A stretch of DNA of 64,000 nucleotides from Caulobacter sp. (GTDB taxonomy: Bacteria; Pseudomonadota; Alphaproteobacteria; Caulobacterales; Caulobacteraceae), in NCBI GenBank assembly GCA_030680355.1, contig JAUXVF010000023.1:62001-126000 (forward strand). Reading direction: 5' to 3'. Position 1 is the first letter of the stretch. Every line of letters starts with the position of its first letter. The notes under the pieces were generated by a model that worked only from the letters and a program-made list of their open reading frames with translations, searched no databases and was not told the DNA's origin. A program made the translations under genes and the position numbers. Below are positions 25,356 through 34,556 of the stretch, one piece after another.

Positions 25356-26690
25356 ATGACGGTCACGGAAACGGGCGCTTTCGACGAAACGCCCGATGGG
25401 CCGACCCCGCCGGGCCTGACCGCCGGGCAGCGGTTGAAAGCCATCCTCGGCGGCTCGGCCGGCAATCTGGTCGAGTGGTACGACTGGTCGGCCTACATCT
25501 TCTTCACCGTCTATTTCGCCAGCCACTTCTTCCCGGAGGGCGACCAGACCGCGCAGCTGTTCAAGGCCGCGGCGGTGTCGGCCGTGGGCTTCCTGGCTCG
25601 CCCCCTGGGCGCCTGGCTGATGGGCGCCTACGCCGACCGAGCCGGACGGCGCGCGGCCCTGACCCTGTCGGTGGCCATGATGTGCGTCGGCAGCCTGGTC
25701 ATCGCCCTGGCGCCTACCTACAGCCAGGTCGGGGCCCTGGCCCCGGCCATTCTGCTGGGCGCCCGCATCCTGCAGGGGCTGTCGGTCGGCGGCGAATACG
25801 GCGCCAGCGCCACCTATCTGTCGGAGATGGCCGGTCGCGAACGCCGCGGCTTCTGGGCCAGTTTCCAGTATGTGACCCTGATCGCCGGCTCGCTTCTGGC
25901 CCAGGGACTGGTGGTTGTGCTGCAGCAGGTTATGCCCGAGGCCGACCTCAAGGCCTGGGGCTGGCGCATCCCCTTCTTCATCGGAGCCGGCCTGGCGGTG
26001 GTGGTGTTCTGGATCCGCACCGGCATCCAGGAAAGCCAGGGCTTCGAGAAGGCCAAGGCCGCCGGCGCCGAGCGCGGGCGGACCATGCTTTTGTTCCTCA
26101 AACACCCACGTCAAACCTTGATGGTCATGGGCCTGACCGCCGGCGGCTCGCTCGCCTACTATGTCTACACCAGCTACATGCAGAAGTTCCTGATCAACAC
26201 CTCCGGCTTTTCGAAGGAGGCGGCCAGCCAGATCATGGTGCTGGCTCTCTTCTGCTTCATGCTGATGCAGCCGCTGTTCGGCTGGCTGTCCGACAAGGTC
26301 GGCCGCAAGCCGCTGCTGCTCTTCGCCTATGGCGGCGGCATGATCGCCACCTGGCCGATCCTCAGCGCCATCGCTGCAACCAGCAACATCTGGGTGGCGT
26401 TCGGCCTGATCATGATCGCCCTGACGTTCCAGTCCGGCTACAGCGCCATCTCCGGCCTGTTCAAGGCCGAGCTGTTCCCGGTCCACATCCGCGCCCTGGG
26501 GGTGGCCCTGCCCTACGCCATCGCCAATTCGGTGTTCGGCGGCTCGGCCGAATACGTCGCCCTGGGCTTCAAGGCGGCCGGGCATGAGAGCCGCTTCTAC
26601 CTCTATGTCTGCGGCATTCTCGCCGTCGGCCTGGTGACGGTCATCGCCATGCCGGACACCCGCAATACCAGCCTGATCAACGAGGACTAG
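25356..26690 (+). CDS. MHS-type MFS permease (KgtP-like)
   Basis: A 444-residue, 12-helix major facilitator of the metabolite:H+ symporter family. Signatures are GNLVEWYDWSAYIFFTVYF in helix 1, RPLGAWLMGAYADRAGRR in loop 2-3, SVGGEYGASATYLSEMA in helix 4 and PLFGWLSDKVGRKPLL. The family imports 2-oxoglutarate, citrate, proline and similar solutes; the exact substrate is not readable here. The ATG at 25356 is preferred because GGGGGA lies 5 nt upstream. An ATG at 25344 would add four residues. The next gene follows after 6 bp. Confidence 0.88.
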   Translation: MTVTETGAFDETPDGPTPPGLTAGQRLKAILGGSAGNLVEWYDWSAYIFFTVYFASHFFPEGDQTAQLFKAAAVSAVGFLARPLGAWLMGAYADRAGRRAALTLSVAMMCVGSLVIALAPTYSQVGALAPAILLGARILQGLSVGGEYGASATYLSEMAGRERRGFWASFQYVTLIAGSLLAQGLVVVLQQVMPEADLKAWGWRIPFFIGAGLAVVVFWIRTGIQESQGFEKAKAAGAERGRTMLLFLKHPRQTLMVMGLTAGGSLAYYVYTSYMQKFLINTSGFSKEAASQIMVLALFCFMLMQPLFGWLSDKVGRKPLLLFAYGGGMIATWPILSAIAATSNIWVAFGLIMIALTFQSGYSAISGLFKAELFPVHIRALGVALPYAIANSVFGGSAEYVALGFKAAGHESRFYLYVCGILAVGLVTVIAMPDTRNTSLINED

Positions 26691-26696
26691 GAGTTC

Positions 26697-27401
26697 ATGC
26701 CCGACGCCGACATCGCCGCCCTGGGCTTCTTCGCCTTCTGCTGGCTGTTCTACGAGCCCCTGATCAAGACGCTGTCGCGGGACGGGCTGCTCAACAGCGA
26801 CATGACCGTGATCCGCGGCGCCTGGATGGGCGAGATGTCGCGACGGGAAAGCCGGTTCATGGACGGCCAGCTGCTCGGCCACGCCCTCAACTCCGCCTCC
26901 TTCTTCGCCTCGTCCAACCTGCTGCTGATCGCGGCGGCGGCGGGGGTGCTGTTCGGCGGCGAGAAGGCCTTCGCCAGCATCTCCAGCCTGGTGCTGATCA
27001 AGACCTCGACCCGGCTGCTGTTCGAGTTGCAGCTGTCGGTGATCCTGATCGTGCTGGCCCGGGGCCTGCTCGACTTCATCTGGTCGATCCGCCAGATGAA
27101 CTACTGCCTGACCATTTTCGGAGCCACGCCGGAGGACCCGGCCGCCCCGGCCGGCCTGCGCGCGGCGTTCGCCGAGGCCGCCGGCATGATCCTCAATCCG
27201 GCGCTGTCGTCATTCAACGCCGGGGTGCGCGGCTATTACTTCGCCCTGGCGGCGGCGGCCTGGCTGTTTGGGCCGGTGTCGATGATCATCGCCACGCTCG
27301 GCGCGGTCAGCCTGCTGGTCTGGCGTCAGCGCCATTCCTCGGCGGCCCGCGCCATCCGGACCCTGCGCCGGACGCTGGAAGAGCCGCCCGCTCAGCCCTG
27401 A
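26697..27401 (+). CDS. DUF599 membrane protein
   Basis: A 234-residue integral membrane protein with about four helices and the DUF599 pattern ([14 protein letters not shown] at the N-terminus, [31 protein letters not shown], and [21 protein letters not shown]). It follows the MHS permease by 6 bp and is likely co-transcribed, but I know of no functional link. Its 3' end overlaps the convergent msrA by 10 bp. Function is unknown. Confidence 0.85.
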   Translation: MPDADIAALGFFAFCWLFYEPLIKTLSRDGLLNSDMTVIRGAWMGEMSRRESRFMDGQLLGHALNSASFFASSNLLLIAAAAGVLFGGEKAFASISSLVLIKTSTRLLFELQLSVILIVLARGLLDFIWSIRQMNYCLTIFGATPEDPAAPAGLRAAFAEAAGMILNPALSSFNAGVRGYYFALAAAAWLFGPVSMIIATLGAVSLLVWRQRHSSAARAIRTLRRTLEEPPAQP

Positions 27402-28054
27402 TCGGCGCCGACGCCCACCCCGATCGGGCAGGTCACGCCGGTGCCGCCAATGCCGCAGTAGCCCGCCGGGTTCTTGGCCAGATACTGCTGGTGATAGGGC
27501 TCGGCGTAGAAGAAGGTCCCGCCCGGCGCGAGCTCGCTGGTGATCGGCCCCATCCGCACTTTGGCCAGGGCCTGTTCATAGACGCCCTTCGACGCCGCGG
27601 CCGCGGCCGCCTGGGCGTCATTGAGGGTATAGACGCCCGAACGGTACTGGCTGCCGACGTCATTGCCCTGGCGCATGCCCTGGGTGGGGTCGTGGTTCTC
27701 CCAGAAGGCCTTGAGCAGGGCGTCATAGCTGACCACCGCCGGGTCAAAGACCACCAGCACGGCCTCGGTGTGGCCGGTGCGGCCGCTGCAGACCTCCTCA
27801 TAGGTGGGATTGGGCGTCAGGCCGCCGACATAGCCGACCGCCGTCGTCCAGACCCCGGGGATCTGCCAGAAGATGCGCTCGACACCCCAGAAACAGCCCA
27901 TGGCGAACACCGCCTGTTCCAGACCCTCGGGCCAGGGGCCTTTCAGCGGCCGACCGGAGATGAAATGGCTGTCCGCCGTCGGCAGGGCCGTCGACCGGCC
28001 CGGCAGGGCGGTCTCGGCGGTGGGCAGGTCGGCGGTCTTGCGGGCGAACAGCAT
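27392..28054 (-). CDS. msrA: Peptide-methionine (S)-S-oxide reductase
   Basis: A 220-residue MsrA that repairs oxidised methionine. The catalytic motif is [12 protein letters not shown]. Substrate-site stretches are [44 protein letters not shown] (described by its ends only, residues about 115-137) and [11 protein letters not shown] Cys near the C-terminus (GVTCPIG) could recycle the active site. The first 45 residues are a non-conserved extension without a signal peptide. The ATG at 28054 is used; the longer frame reads through the intergenic region toward the tRNA. Confidence 0.92.
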   Translation of the reverse strand: MLFARKTADLPTAETALPGRSTALPTADSHFISGRPLKGPWPEGLEQAVFAMGCFWGVERIFWQIPGVWTTAVGYVGGLTPNPTYEEVCSGRTGHTEAVLVVFDPAVVSYDALLKAFWENHDPTQGMRQGNDVGSQYRSGVYTLNDAQAAAAAASKGVYEQALAKVRMGPITSELAPGGTFFYAEPYHQQYLAKNPAGYCGIGGTGVTCPIGVGVGADQG

Positions 28055-28272
28055 GGCGTCCTCATTCTGGCGGCAGGCTCGAAAGATAGGCGTTCGGACG
28101 GCGGATTTCACCGGCCAAAACGCGAATGCCGCCGCGCCGACGCCAAACGCCGCCCGCCCCGCCCCGTCATCGGCCAACAATCGCGCAACCGCGCTTGCTA
28201 CCGGGAAGCCCATGAGTATATTGCGCGCCTTCCTGCGCCGGGGACTTTGACCAGTCCCCGACCGATGGTGCT

Positions 28273-28362
28273 GGTGAGGTGGCCGAGTGGTCTATGGCGC
28301 ACGCTTGGAAAGCGTGTGTAGGTTAACGCCTACCGTGGGTTCGAATCCCACTCTCACCGCCA
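28273..28362 (+). tRNA. tRNA-Ser (anticodon GGA)
   Basis: A 90-nt tRNA with a long variable arm, typical of serine. The acceptor GGTGAGG pairs with TCTCACC. The D arm region is GGCCGAGTGG. The anticodon stem-loop is ACGCTTGGAAAGCGT with GGA. The T arm GTGGGTTCGAATCCCAC is perfect. Discriminator G and an encoded CCA follow. Its last 8 nt are the start of the 126-bp direct repeat, consistent with use as an integration site. Confidence 0.96.
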
Positions 28363-28480
28363 TTCCCGCAAGGGGTAAGTTACTGAATTTACAGACTACT
28401 CGGAACCGGCGACTACGGGCCATGCAGCGTTCACCCCAGCAGCCGCTCGAACGTCCGCGCCCGTGACCGATTGATCAGCC
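28355..28480. repeat. 126-bp direct repeat, copy 1 (at tRNA-Ser 3' end)
   Basis: This segment is identical over 126 bp to 34557-34682. It starts inside the tRNA-Ser 3' end (CACCGCCA) and ends exactly where the terminal repeat of the first IS6-type element begins. It also holds the end of a minus-strand frame (stop at 28431-28433). The tRNA overlap makes it a candidate attachment-site duplication. Confidence 0.9.
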
Positions 28481-29297
28481 GGTTTTGTCAGGTTGACGGC
28501 AGCGGGCCGCAAAGCGCCCTACCCGACCTGCTGGTCAGACAGCGGCCGTCGCAGCCGCCCAGGTCTGGTGAGCGGCGGCCCGGAAGAGGCGGAGGGTCGG
28601 CCGGCGGATCAGATGGGGCTGGAGGTTGAAGAGGTTGTAGACGGCGGCGTGGGTGGCGAGAAACTTCTGAGCCGAAGCCCGGGACTTGAACTTCTGCTGC
28701 TTTCGCTCCCTTCGCCGGATCGGCAGGTGTGAGTTTTCCGCCCGATTGTTCTCCCGCATCCCGCCGGGCTGGTGGCGATCGGTCAGACCCAGATCTCGGG
28801 CTGCGGCGCGGTACGAGGCGAGTTTGACGGTGACGATCGCCTCGGGTCGGACACCCTGGTTCTTCAGCAATTTCCGAAGCAACCTAAGGGCTGCGCCCTT
28901 GTTGCGGCGCTCCTGGACCAGCATGTCGAGGACCTCGCCTTCGTCATCGACGGCGCGCCAGAGGAACATCCGCTTGCCGCCAATCTTCACCACCATCTCA
29001 TCGAGATGCCAACGACCGGTGGGCTTCGGCCGTGACCGGCGCAGGTTGTGAGCGAACTGCCGGCCGAACTTCAGAGTCCAGCACCGGATGGTCTCGTAGC
29101 TGACCTCGACACCCCGTTGAGCCAGCAACTCCTCGACATCCCGAAGGCTCAGCGTGAAGCGGAAGTACAGCCAGACGGCATGCCGGATGACCTCCGGTGG
29201 AAACCGGCGACGCTTGTAGGAAATCGGTCTCATCGCACCCACCGCCTCGGTCATCGGGCCCTTGACGGAGAAAGGTTAGCGTTAGACTGACAGCACC
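28481..29297 (-). mobile_element. IS6-family insertion sequence (copy A)
   Basis: An 817-bp element with imperfect terminal inverted repeats: GGTTTTGTCAGGTTGACGGC at the left and GGTGCTGTCAGTCTAACGCT read inward from the right. The length and single transposase fit IS6. No matching 8-bp target duplication flanks it (GATCAGCC versus GACGGCGG), so it has probably recombined since insertion. It abuts repeat copy 1 exactly. Confidence 0.85.
28535..29254 (-). CDS. IS6-family transposase, probably inactive (catalytic Asp lost)
   Basis: A 239-residue DDE transposase. The N-terminal helix-turn-helix region has FRFTLSLRDVEELLAQRGV. The first Asp is in WHLDEMVVKIGG and the Glu in NRAENSHLPIRRRERK. The second catalytic Asp is replaced: this copy reads VTVKLASY where the related copy at 58 kb reads VTDKLASY. 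The substitution (GTC for GAC) should abolish transposition. The frame is otherwise full length. IS26-like elements of this family move by replicative or conservative cointegrate formation. Confidence 0.85.
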   Translation of the reverse strand: MTEAVGAMRPISYKRRRFPPEVIRHAVWLYFRFTLSLRDVEELLAQRGVEVSYETIRCWTLKFGRQFAHNLRRSRPKPTGRWHLDEMVVKIGGKRMFLWRAVDDEGEVLDMLVQERRNKGAALRLLRKLLKNQGVRPEAIVTVKLASYRAAARDLGLTDRHQPGGMRENNRAENSHLPIRRRERKQQKFKSRASAQKFLATHAAVYNLFNLQPHLIRRPTLRLFRAAAHQTWAAATAAV

Positions 29298-29364
29298 GAC
29301 GGCGGACAGGTCAACCGTCAGCGCCCCGAGCCAGACCGCGCCGGGATCAGCCTCTGGAACCACC

Positions 29365-32300
29365 CTAGAATTTGACCGACAGACCGACCCTTGCGCTGTA
29401 CTCCTCGGTGTCGCTGGAGTGAACGCCGCCATAGGATACCATGCCCTTGATCGCGGGCGCGATATCGAACCCGAGGCCCGCGTCGACCAGCAGAGCGTCC
29501 TTGGCCACGCTCGCACCCTTGGCTGTGAACGCCGATGCGCCGAACGCACCAGCGTAGGTCCCTTCGATGTCGCCGCTCGCGTGGCGCCAGGCGAGCGACA
29601 GGTGGGGGCGGACGACGGGGCCGCCGCCACTGACCCGCGCGCCGATGGTCGTCAGGAAGACGCTGCGGTCTTCCTCAGCAACGTTCAACGCCAGGGTTCC
29701 CCCGGTCTCACTGAACGCATCGCTCTTGAACCAGACCTGGGCGAGTTCAAGAAAGGGCTCGAAAGCCGCGCCGCCCAACGTCGCCGCGTAGGCGACTTCA
29801 CCGAAGATCTGCCGGGTCGTCCCGTCGTAGTCAGCGCGGACGGCTTGCGTCACGGTCGGGAACACGATGGAGCGGGTGGCCTCAAATCCATGGCTCGCGG
29901 TCTCGGCGCCCAAGCTGACGCTCCAGTCGCCAAAGCCCGCCCCTCCATAGACGCCCGCGCGAAGGGTCTCGACAGCCGTCGCGCTGCCACGGGCGGCGAC
30001 GTCGATGTCTGACTTGCCGTAGCCCAGCGAGAAGCCGAGGGTCCAGCCGCCCAACAGGGTCTGGCCGCCACCGGCGAATCCGTAATTCTGGTCCCGGGCC
30101 TCGGCAGAGCCGCCCCTGGCCTTGGTGGTCGCTTCGCCGCTGAACACCTGCGCCCAAGCGCCGGTCCCCTCCGAGCCCGCTTGACGCAGGAGCATCGCAC
30201 GCTGGTGGCGACTTTGGTCGATGACCAGTGAGCCCGCCGCGCCATAGAGTTCACCAGACAAGGCGTCATAACCGGCCTGGGCGCCGGCCGCGTCCTGGCC
30301 GACCAGGGACGTGTAGGCGACGCCCGACGGACCTGTCGCTTCCGCCGCCGCGCCGACCGCCGCCTGGTTCGACGTGCTCGCCAGGCTGGCGAAGGTGATG
30401 TCGTTGCGGATCAGGCGCAAGCTGACCGAGTTCGCCGAATAGGTAAGGCTGGGGGTCAGGAGCGGCATGGTGCTGCTGACGTTCGCACCGAAACTGCCGC
30501 TCACACCGCCGGTGGCTGTGAGGATTACATAGTCGTTTACCCGGCCGTAGTTGGCGATGGCGCCCAGAGGACGGATGCTGAGGATCGCGCCGCTGACGAT
30601 GGTCGCCGAGCCCGCGGTGACATTGATCCGGTCATGAGTGACCGCCAGGGTCGGGTCGACCTCGACGATGGTCGTCGAACCGGACGCCAGGGTCAGCGGA
30701 CCGGCGATGTTCTGCACACCCGGCGAATTACCGGGCGAAAGCGCGCCGCCGTTGCCGATATTGACCCCGCCGTTGATCGTGCCCGAGCCGCCCAGCGTGC
30801 CGCCGCTGTTGACCGTCACGGGCGACGCGATGGAGCCGTTGACGTTCAGCGTGCCGCCGTTGACGGTGGTTGGACCTGTGTAGGTGTTGACCCCCGCAAG
30901 ATCGAGGATCCCGTTTCCCGTAACGGTAAGCGCCCCGTCTCCGGTCAGGTTGCCGCCAAACACCGTTGGCGTCGTGCTGCTCGGCTGATTGATGGTCAGA
31001 GTGGCGTTGTCGATATTCACCGTCGACCCTGATCCGCCGGCCAGACCGCCCACCGTCTGGTCTGATCCGGACAGGTCAACCGTGGAGCCGGCCCCCAGGA
31101 CGAGCGCGCCGGAGGCGTCGAGCTGGGTAATCTTGATGGTCCCCGCCTCGATCGTCGTCGTGCCGCTGAAGGTATAGACGCCGTCCAGCGTCAACTTGCC
31201 CGCTCCGCGCTTGATCAGGCTGCCATTGCCCGCGAAGGCGCCGGCGAAGAGGTAGTCGTCTGAGCGATCGAAGATGACCGTGCCATTGACCGCCAGATTG
31301 CCTGCGAGAGCGCCTGTCGTACCCCCGTTGCCGATCTGTAGCGTGCCGCCGGCGTTGACAGTGACCGCCTCCGGCGCGTTGCTGGCGACAAGAAGAAGGC
31401 TGTTCTCAACCTCGAGCGTGGCGCCTGACGCGATGCTGACCCTATCAACGGAGATTTCGCTCTTCTGGGTCCAGTAGCCTGAGTTGACGTTGACGCGTTC
31501 AAACTCGACCAGGTTGGCGAAGACTTGCTGCGATGTCTTGGCGCTGATCGTGCCGGCTAGATTGAGGGTGTCGGTTCCGCCGGCGCCATCGACCTGGCCG
31601 TCGATGTTGGACCCGGTTTCCAGGTTGAGGGTGTCGTCGCCCCGGTCGAACCAAAGGGCGAAACCGTTTGCCGACAGAATGCTGCCCGAGTTGGTCACTG
31701 TCGAACCGCGAGGTTCGTCCCCCGCGATGTTGATCGCGGCATAGTCAAAGTCGTCATCCGGATCCGGATCGAAGGCTGCTGTGTTCAGGATCGTGCCACG
31801 GTTCACGATTCTGGCCGAGCCCTCGCCGCTCATGCTGATGCCGTTTATGTCGCCGCTCACGGTCGCGCCCGCCGCGATAGTAACCGTGAGCTCGCCCTGA
31901 TTGCTGAAAAGGCGAATACCGGCGCCGTTGACCGAGGTCACGTCGCCGCTGACGTCAAGGACACCCGCTCCGGCGCCCTCGACGCCCAGCGTGATCGCCG
32001 ACCCGTTTGCGGCGCTGGCCGCGCCGGTAACCGCCAGATGAAGATCGGCGTCTACCCCGCCCGTCGCGCTCAGCGCGCCGGCCTTGACGTCAATCAGTCC
32101 GGTCTGGGTGACCCCGCTGAGAACAAGCAGCCCGTCACCCAGCTTGGTCGCCGAGCCTGTGCCCGACAGGACGCCTGCGTATGTGTAGTCGTCGGACCGG
32201 TCGAAAAACACCGCGCCACTGTTGGCGATGTTTCCGCCCACGGTCCCTGTCGTGCTGCCGCCATCCACCTGATCGACGTAGCCATCGATGTCGGGCGCGG

Positions 32301-33285
32301 TGAAGGCGCCGCCGATGCGCAGGACCGACCCGGCGCCGACGACGAAAGACCCCCGCACATCGCCGGTGACGGCCCAGGCGCCGTTGATGATCGTGATCGG
32401 ACCGGTAAGCGTCGAGCTCCGATCCAGCCTTATCCGGTGACCGTCAAAGTCAACGGAACCGGACCCGGACAAGCTGATGTTGGCGTCGTAGTAGGACGTG
32501 CTCGCCGGTTCGGCATCGATCATCGCGATCAGCCTGCCGTTGACGGCGAGGGTCAGCGGCCAGGCGCCGGAGGATGATATGTAACCCTCCAGATCGCCTC
32601 GTTCGTCGAGGTGGAGGGTCGCCCCGGCCGCGATATTGACGACGTTGGCCGCCGCCTCCGTGCGTTGCGTCCAGTACCCGGAATTGACGTTCAGGGTCCA
32701 GAAATTGCGCGTATTGGCGCCGATCTGGGCCTCGGTCGCGGTTGCAATCGAGCCGTTGAGATTGACGGTGTTGCTGCCTTGCGCGCCCTCGACTATGCCC
32801 ACGATGTTGGAGCCGGTCGACAGGTTCAGCGTGTCGTCGCCCGCGCCGAACACCACCGCATGCGTCGCCCCGATGATGGTCCCCGAATTGTTGATCGTGA
32901 TGGGACCGGTCGTCGTCAGCTGGTAGATGCCCGCGCCGCCGGGGGCCGATATTGTGCCGCTATTGGTGATCGTCAGCGCGCCCGCATGCGCCGCCGACGC
33001 CCCCACGCCCGCACTTACACCGGCGGACTGCACCGTGCCGGCGTTGTTGATCACGGCGCCTGCGCCTGCAGAGCCGGACGTCCGCAGAAGTCCGCTCTGC
33101 CCGTTGGTGGTCGTAACCGCGCCCCCCGGGTTGATCGTTATCTGGTCGGTTCCGCCAAACTGGATCTGCCCGGAGGTCTCGCCGTTGACCACCGTCACGT
33201 CGGCGGCGAGAGCCGCGCCAGGAACCGACAGCGAGATGGCGGACGCAAGCAGCAGGCCGCGCGTCGAAATTCGATTGGCAGACAT
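29365..33285 (-). CDS. Autotransporter (type Va secretion) with beta-helical passenger
   Basis: A 1306-residue outer-membrane autotransporter. A signal peptide (MSANRISTRGLLLASAIS to AALA, about 1-26) leads into a long Gly/Ser/Thr/Asn-rich beta-helix passenger. A module starting GDDTLNL and ending VNSGYWTQ occurs twice (about residues 168-206 and 565-607). The element FDRSDDY also recurs (about 365 and 674). Passenger-associated repeats (GKLTLDGVYTFSGTTTIEAG, LAGVNTYTGPTTVNGGTL) precede the barrel domain (about 1030-1306), which ends VGLSVKF with the expected terminal Phe. GGGGGAAA precedes the ATG at 33285. An adhesin or surface role is likely but unproven. A LuxR-type gene lies 107 bp upstream on the same strand. 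Confidence 0.92.
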   Translation of the reverse strand: MSANRISTRGLLLASAISLSVPGAALAADVTVVNGETSGQIQFGGTDQITINPGGAVTTTNGQSGLLRTSGSAGAGAVINNAGTVQSAGVSAGVGASAAHAGALTITNSGTISAPGGAGIYQLTTTGPITINNSGTIIGATHAVVFGAGDDTLNLSTGSNIVGIVEGAQGSNTVNLNGSIATATEAQIGANTRNFWTLNVNSGYWTQRTEAAANVVNIAAGATLHLDERGDLEGYISSSGAWPLTLAVNGRLIAMIDAEPASTSYYDANISLSGSGSVDFDGHRIRLDRSSTLTGPITIINGAWAVTGDVRGSFVVGAGSVLRIGGAFTAPDIDGYVDQVDGGSTTGTVGGNIANSGAVFFDRSDDYTYAGVLSGTGSATKLGDGLLVLSGVTQTGLIDVKAGALSATGGVDADLHLAVTGAASAANGSAITLGVEGAGAGVLDVSGDVTSVNGAGIRLFSNQGELTVTIAAGATVSGDINGISMSGEGSARIVNRGTILNTAAFDPDPDDDFDYAAINIAGDEPRGSTVTNSGSILSANGFALWFDRGDDTLNLETGSNIDGQVDGAGGTDTLNLAGTISAKTSQQVFANLVEFERVNVNSGYWTQKSEISVDRVSIASGATLEVENSLLLVASNAPEAVTVNAGGTLQIGNGGTTGALAGNLAVNGTVIFDRSDDYLFAGAFAGNGSLIKRGAGKLTLDGVYTFSGTTTIEAGTIKITQLDASGALVLGAGSTVDLSGSDQTVGGLAGGSGSTVNIDNATLTINQPSSTTPTVFGGNLTGDGALTVTGNGILDLAGVNTYTGPTTVNGGTLNVNGSIASPVTVNSGGTLGGSGTINGGVNIGNGGALSPGNSPGVQNIAGPLTLASGSTTIVEVDPTLAVTHDRINVTAGSATIVSGAILSIRPLGAIANYGRVNDYVILTATGGVSGSFGANVSSTMPLLTPSLTYSANSVSLRLIRNDITFASLASTSNQAAVGAAAEATGPSGVAYTSLVGQDAAGAQAGYDALSGELYGAAGSLVIDQSRHQRAMLLRQAGSEGTGAWAQVFSGEATTKARGGSAEARDQNYGFAGGGQTLLGGWTLGFSLGYGKSDIDVAARGSATAVETLRAGVYGGAGFGDWSVSLGAETASHGFEATRSIVFPTVTQAVRADYDGTTRQIFGEVAYAATLGGAAFEPFLELAQVWFKSDAFSETGGTLALNVAEEDRSVFLTTIGARVSGGGPVVRPHLSLAWRHASGDIEGTYAGAFGASAFTAKGASVAKDALLVDAGLGFDIAPAIKGMVSYGGVHSSDTEEYSARVGLSVKF

Positions 33286-33351
33286 CGAGTGTTTCCCCCA
33301 GAGCTCAAGCCGGCGCGGCGTTCGCGCCCTGGGCGGCAAGATGCTGAGCTC

Positions 33352-33380
33352 GGGTTACGCCAGCAATCTAGGGTAAACCC
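33352..33380. promoter_or_regulatory. Imperfect inverted repeat upstream of the autotransporter
   Basis: Between the LuxR-type gene and the autotransporter, GGGTTAC (33352-33358) faces GTAAACCC (33373-33380). The right arm also contains the short palindrome GGGTAAACCC. It lies about 70-95 bp upstream of the autotransporter start and could be an operator for the neighbouring regulator. Weak evidence. Confidence 0.25.
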
Positions 33381-33392
33381 CAAGGGGGCGCG

Positions 33393-34136
33393 TCACTCGA
33401 GCTCGATCTGCTGGAACAAAATCGCCCGCGCCACGGCCTCGGTCAGCGACTTGGCGCCCAGCTTGCGGCGCGCATTGGCGCAATAAAGTTCGACGGTGCC
33501 TTGCGCCAGACCCAGTCGGTCAGCGATCGCCGCGGCCCGCAGACCTCGCGCGGCGAATTGCAGACAATCGCGCTCTCGGGGGCTCAGCGGGCGGGCCCCC
33601 GCCTGCCGTCGCTTGAACTCGCCGATCATGCCCGTGTGAAAAATATGCCCCAGCGCGGTAAGCGCGGCCGCTTTCTCGCTCAGAACGCACTCCGCCTCGC
33701 CCCCCGCCAGGCTGGAGCCGAACATGATCCCGGCTGTCACGGTCAGGGATCGAGGATCGCCGCAAAGCGGGATGACCAGGCCGGCGCTCAATCCGGCTTC
33801 GCGCGCCTCACGAGCATATCCGGGCGCGATGAAATTCTGGGATTGCTCAAAGACGAACAGTTGGGGCGTGAACACGCCGGTCTTAACGTGGTCGACCAGA
33901 TCATCGACGAGGTCATACTTTTTCTCGACGTATCGCTCGACCCAGTCGGGACGCATGGTCGTCATGAACGGCGGGGTGCGCGCCTCGACCAGCGTATGGG
34001 CGGCCTGGTCGATGTAGGCGTAATTGATCTGATCCAGTCCGAGGTCGCGCAGGCCGCTTTCCAGCGCCTCCCAACGGTCCTTGGGCGCATCGGCGCGGAT
34101 GATGCGCTCGACAAGATCGCTGCTCCTGTCAGCCAT
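33393..34136 (-). CDS. LuxR-family regulator with degenerate autoinducer-binding domain
   Basis: A 247-residue regulator. An N-terminal autoinducer-binding-type domain (about 10-165) and a C-terminal LuxR helix-turn-helix (LSPRERDCLQFAARGLRAAA, then GTVELYCANARRKL, about 180-240). In the acyl-homoserine-lactone pocket the usual D-P pair after the tyrosine is KKYDLVDDLV, so the Pro is lost. The region that normally supplies a Trp reads GVFTPQLFVF. Binding of a standard lactone is therefore doubtful. The ATG at 34136 has an AAGGGAA site; an earlier ATG at 34187 does not. No luxI-type synthase is in the window. It probably controls the downstream autotransporter. Confidence 0.82.
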   Translation of the reverse strand: MADRSSDLVERIIRADAPKDRWEALESGLRDLGLDQINYAYIDQAAHTLVEARTPPFMTTMRPDWVERYVEKKYDLVDDLVDHVKTGVFTPQLFVFEQSQNFIAPGYAREAREAGLSAGLVIPLCGDPRSLTVTAGIMFGSSLAGGEAECVLSEKAAALTALGHIFHTGMIGEFKRRQAGARPLSPRERDCLQFAARGLRAAAIADRLGLAQGTVELYCANARRKLGAKSLTEAVARAILFQQIELE

Positions 34137-34251
34137 GGGGACATTCCCTTGATGGAGGGTCAAACTGAACTCAGCGAGCCATTGCATGAGATGTTTAAGT
34201 CGACCAGTGGTTTCAACCGGTTACCGCCCACCACGCCCGCCCGCCGCCGAA

Positions 34252-34494
34252 GTCGGCAAGCTCTACAACCACCGCCATGTGTTCAGTCAGGTCGTCGATC
34301 TCGAGGATCCTGACCTCGACCTGAAGACCTATCCACCGCCAAGGCCTACGACGTGACCCTGGCCCCGGGGGAGATCCACTTCATGCCCTTGGCCTGGTGG
34401 CATGAAGTGCGGGCGTTGGATTTTAGCATAACGGCGACCTACACAGATTTCCGTTGGCCGAACGAGGCCGTCGCCGACAATCCGGCGGGGTAGG
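34252..34494 (+). pseudogene. Fragment of a cupin-like (JmjC/FIH-type) gene
   Basis: Two reading frames together recover the C-terminal part of a Cupin_8/JmjC-like protein. The first part reads VGKLYNHRHVFSQVVDLEDP. After a frameshift near 34335 the second reads VTLAPGEIHFMPLAWWHEV then RALDFSITATYTDFRWPN, and stops at 34492-34494. The start and about half of the gene are missing. In Caulobacterales and related bacteria such proteins often accompany TonB receptors. It is a remnant. Confidence 0.7.
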
Positions 34495-34556
34495 CAAGCG
34501 CCCAGCCGATTGGCGCCCAGCAGGGTCCAGCGAGAGTTCGTCTTCAGGCTCCCTTC

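Noticed and set aside
28481..29297. 8-bp target-site duplications around the IS6 copies
   Set aside because: Flanks of copies A, B and C were compared directly and do not match, so none is annotated.
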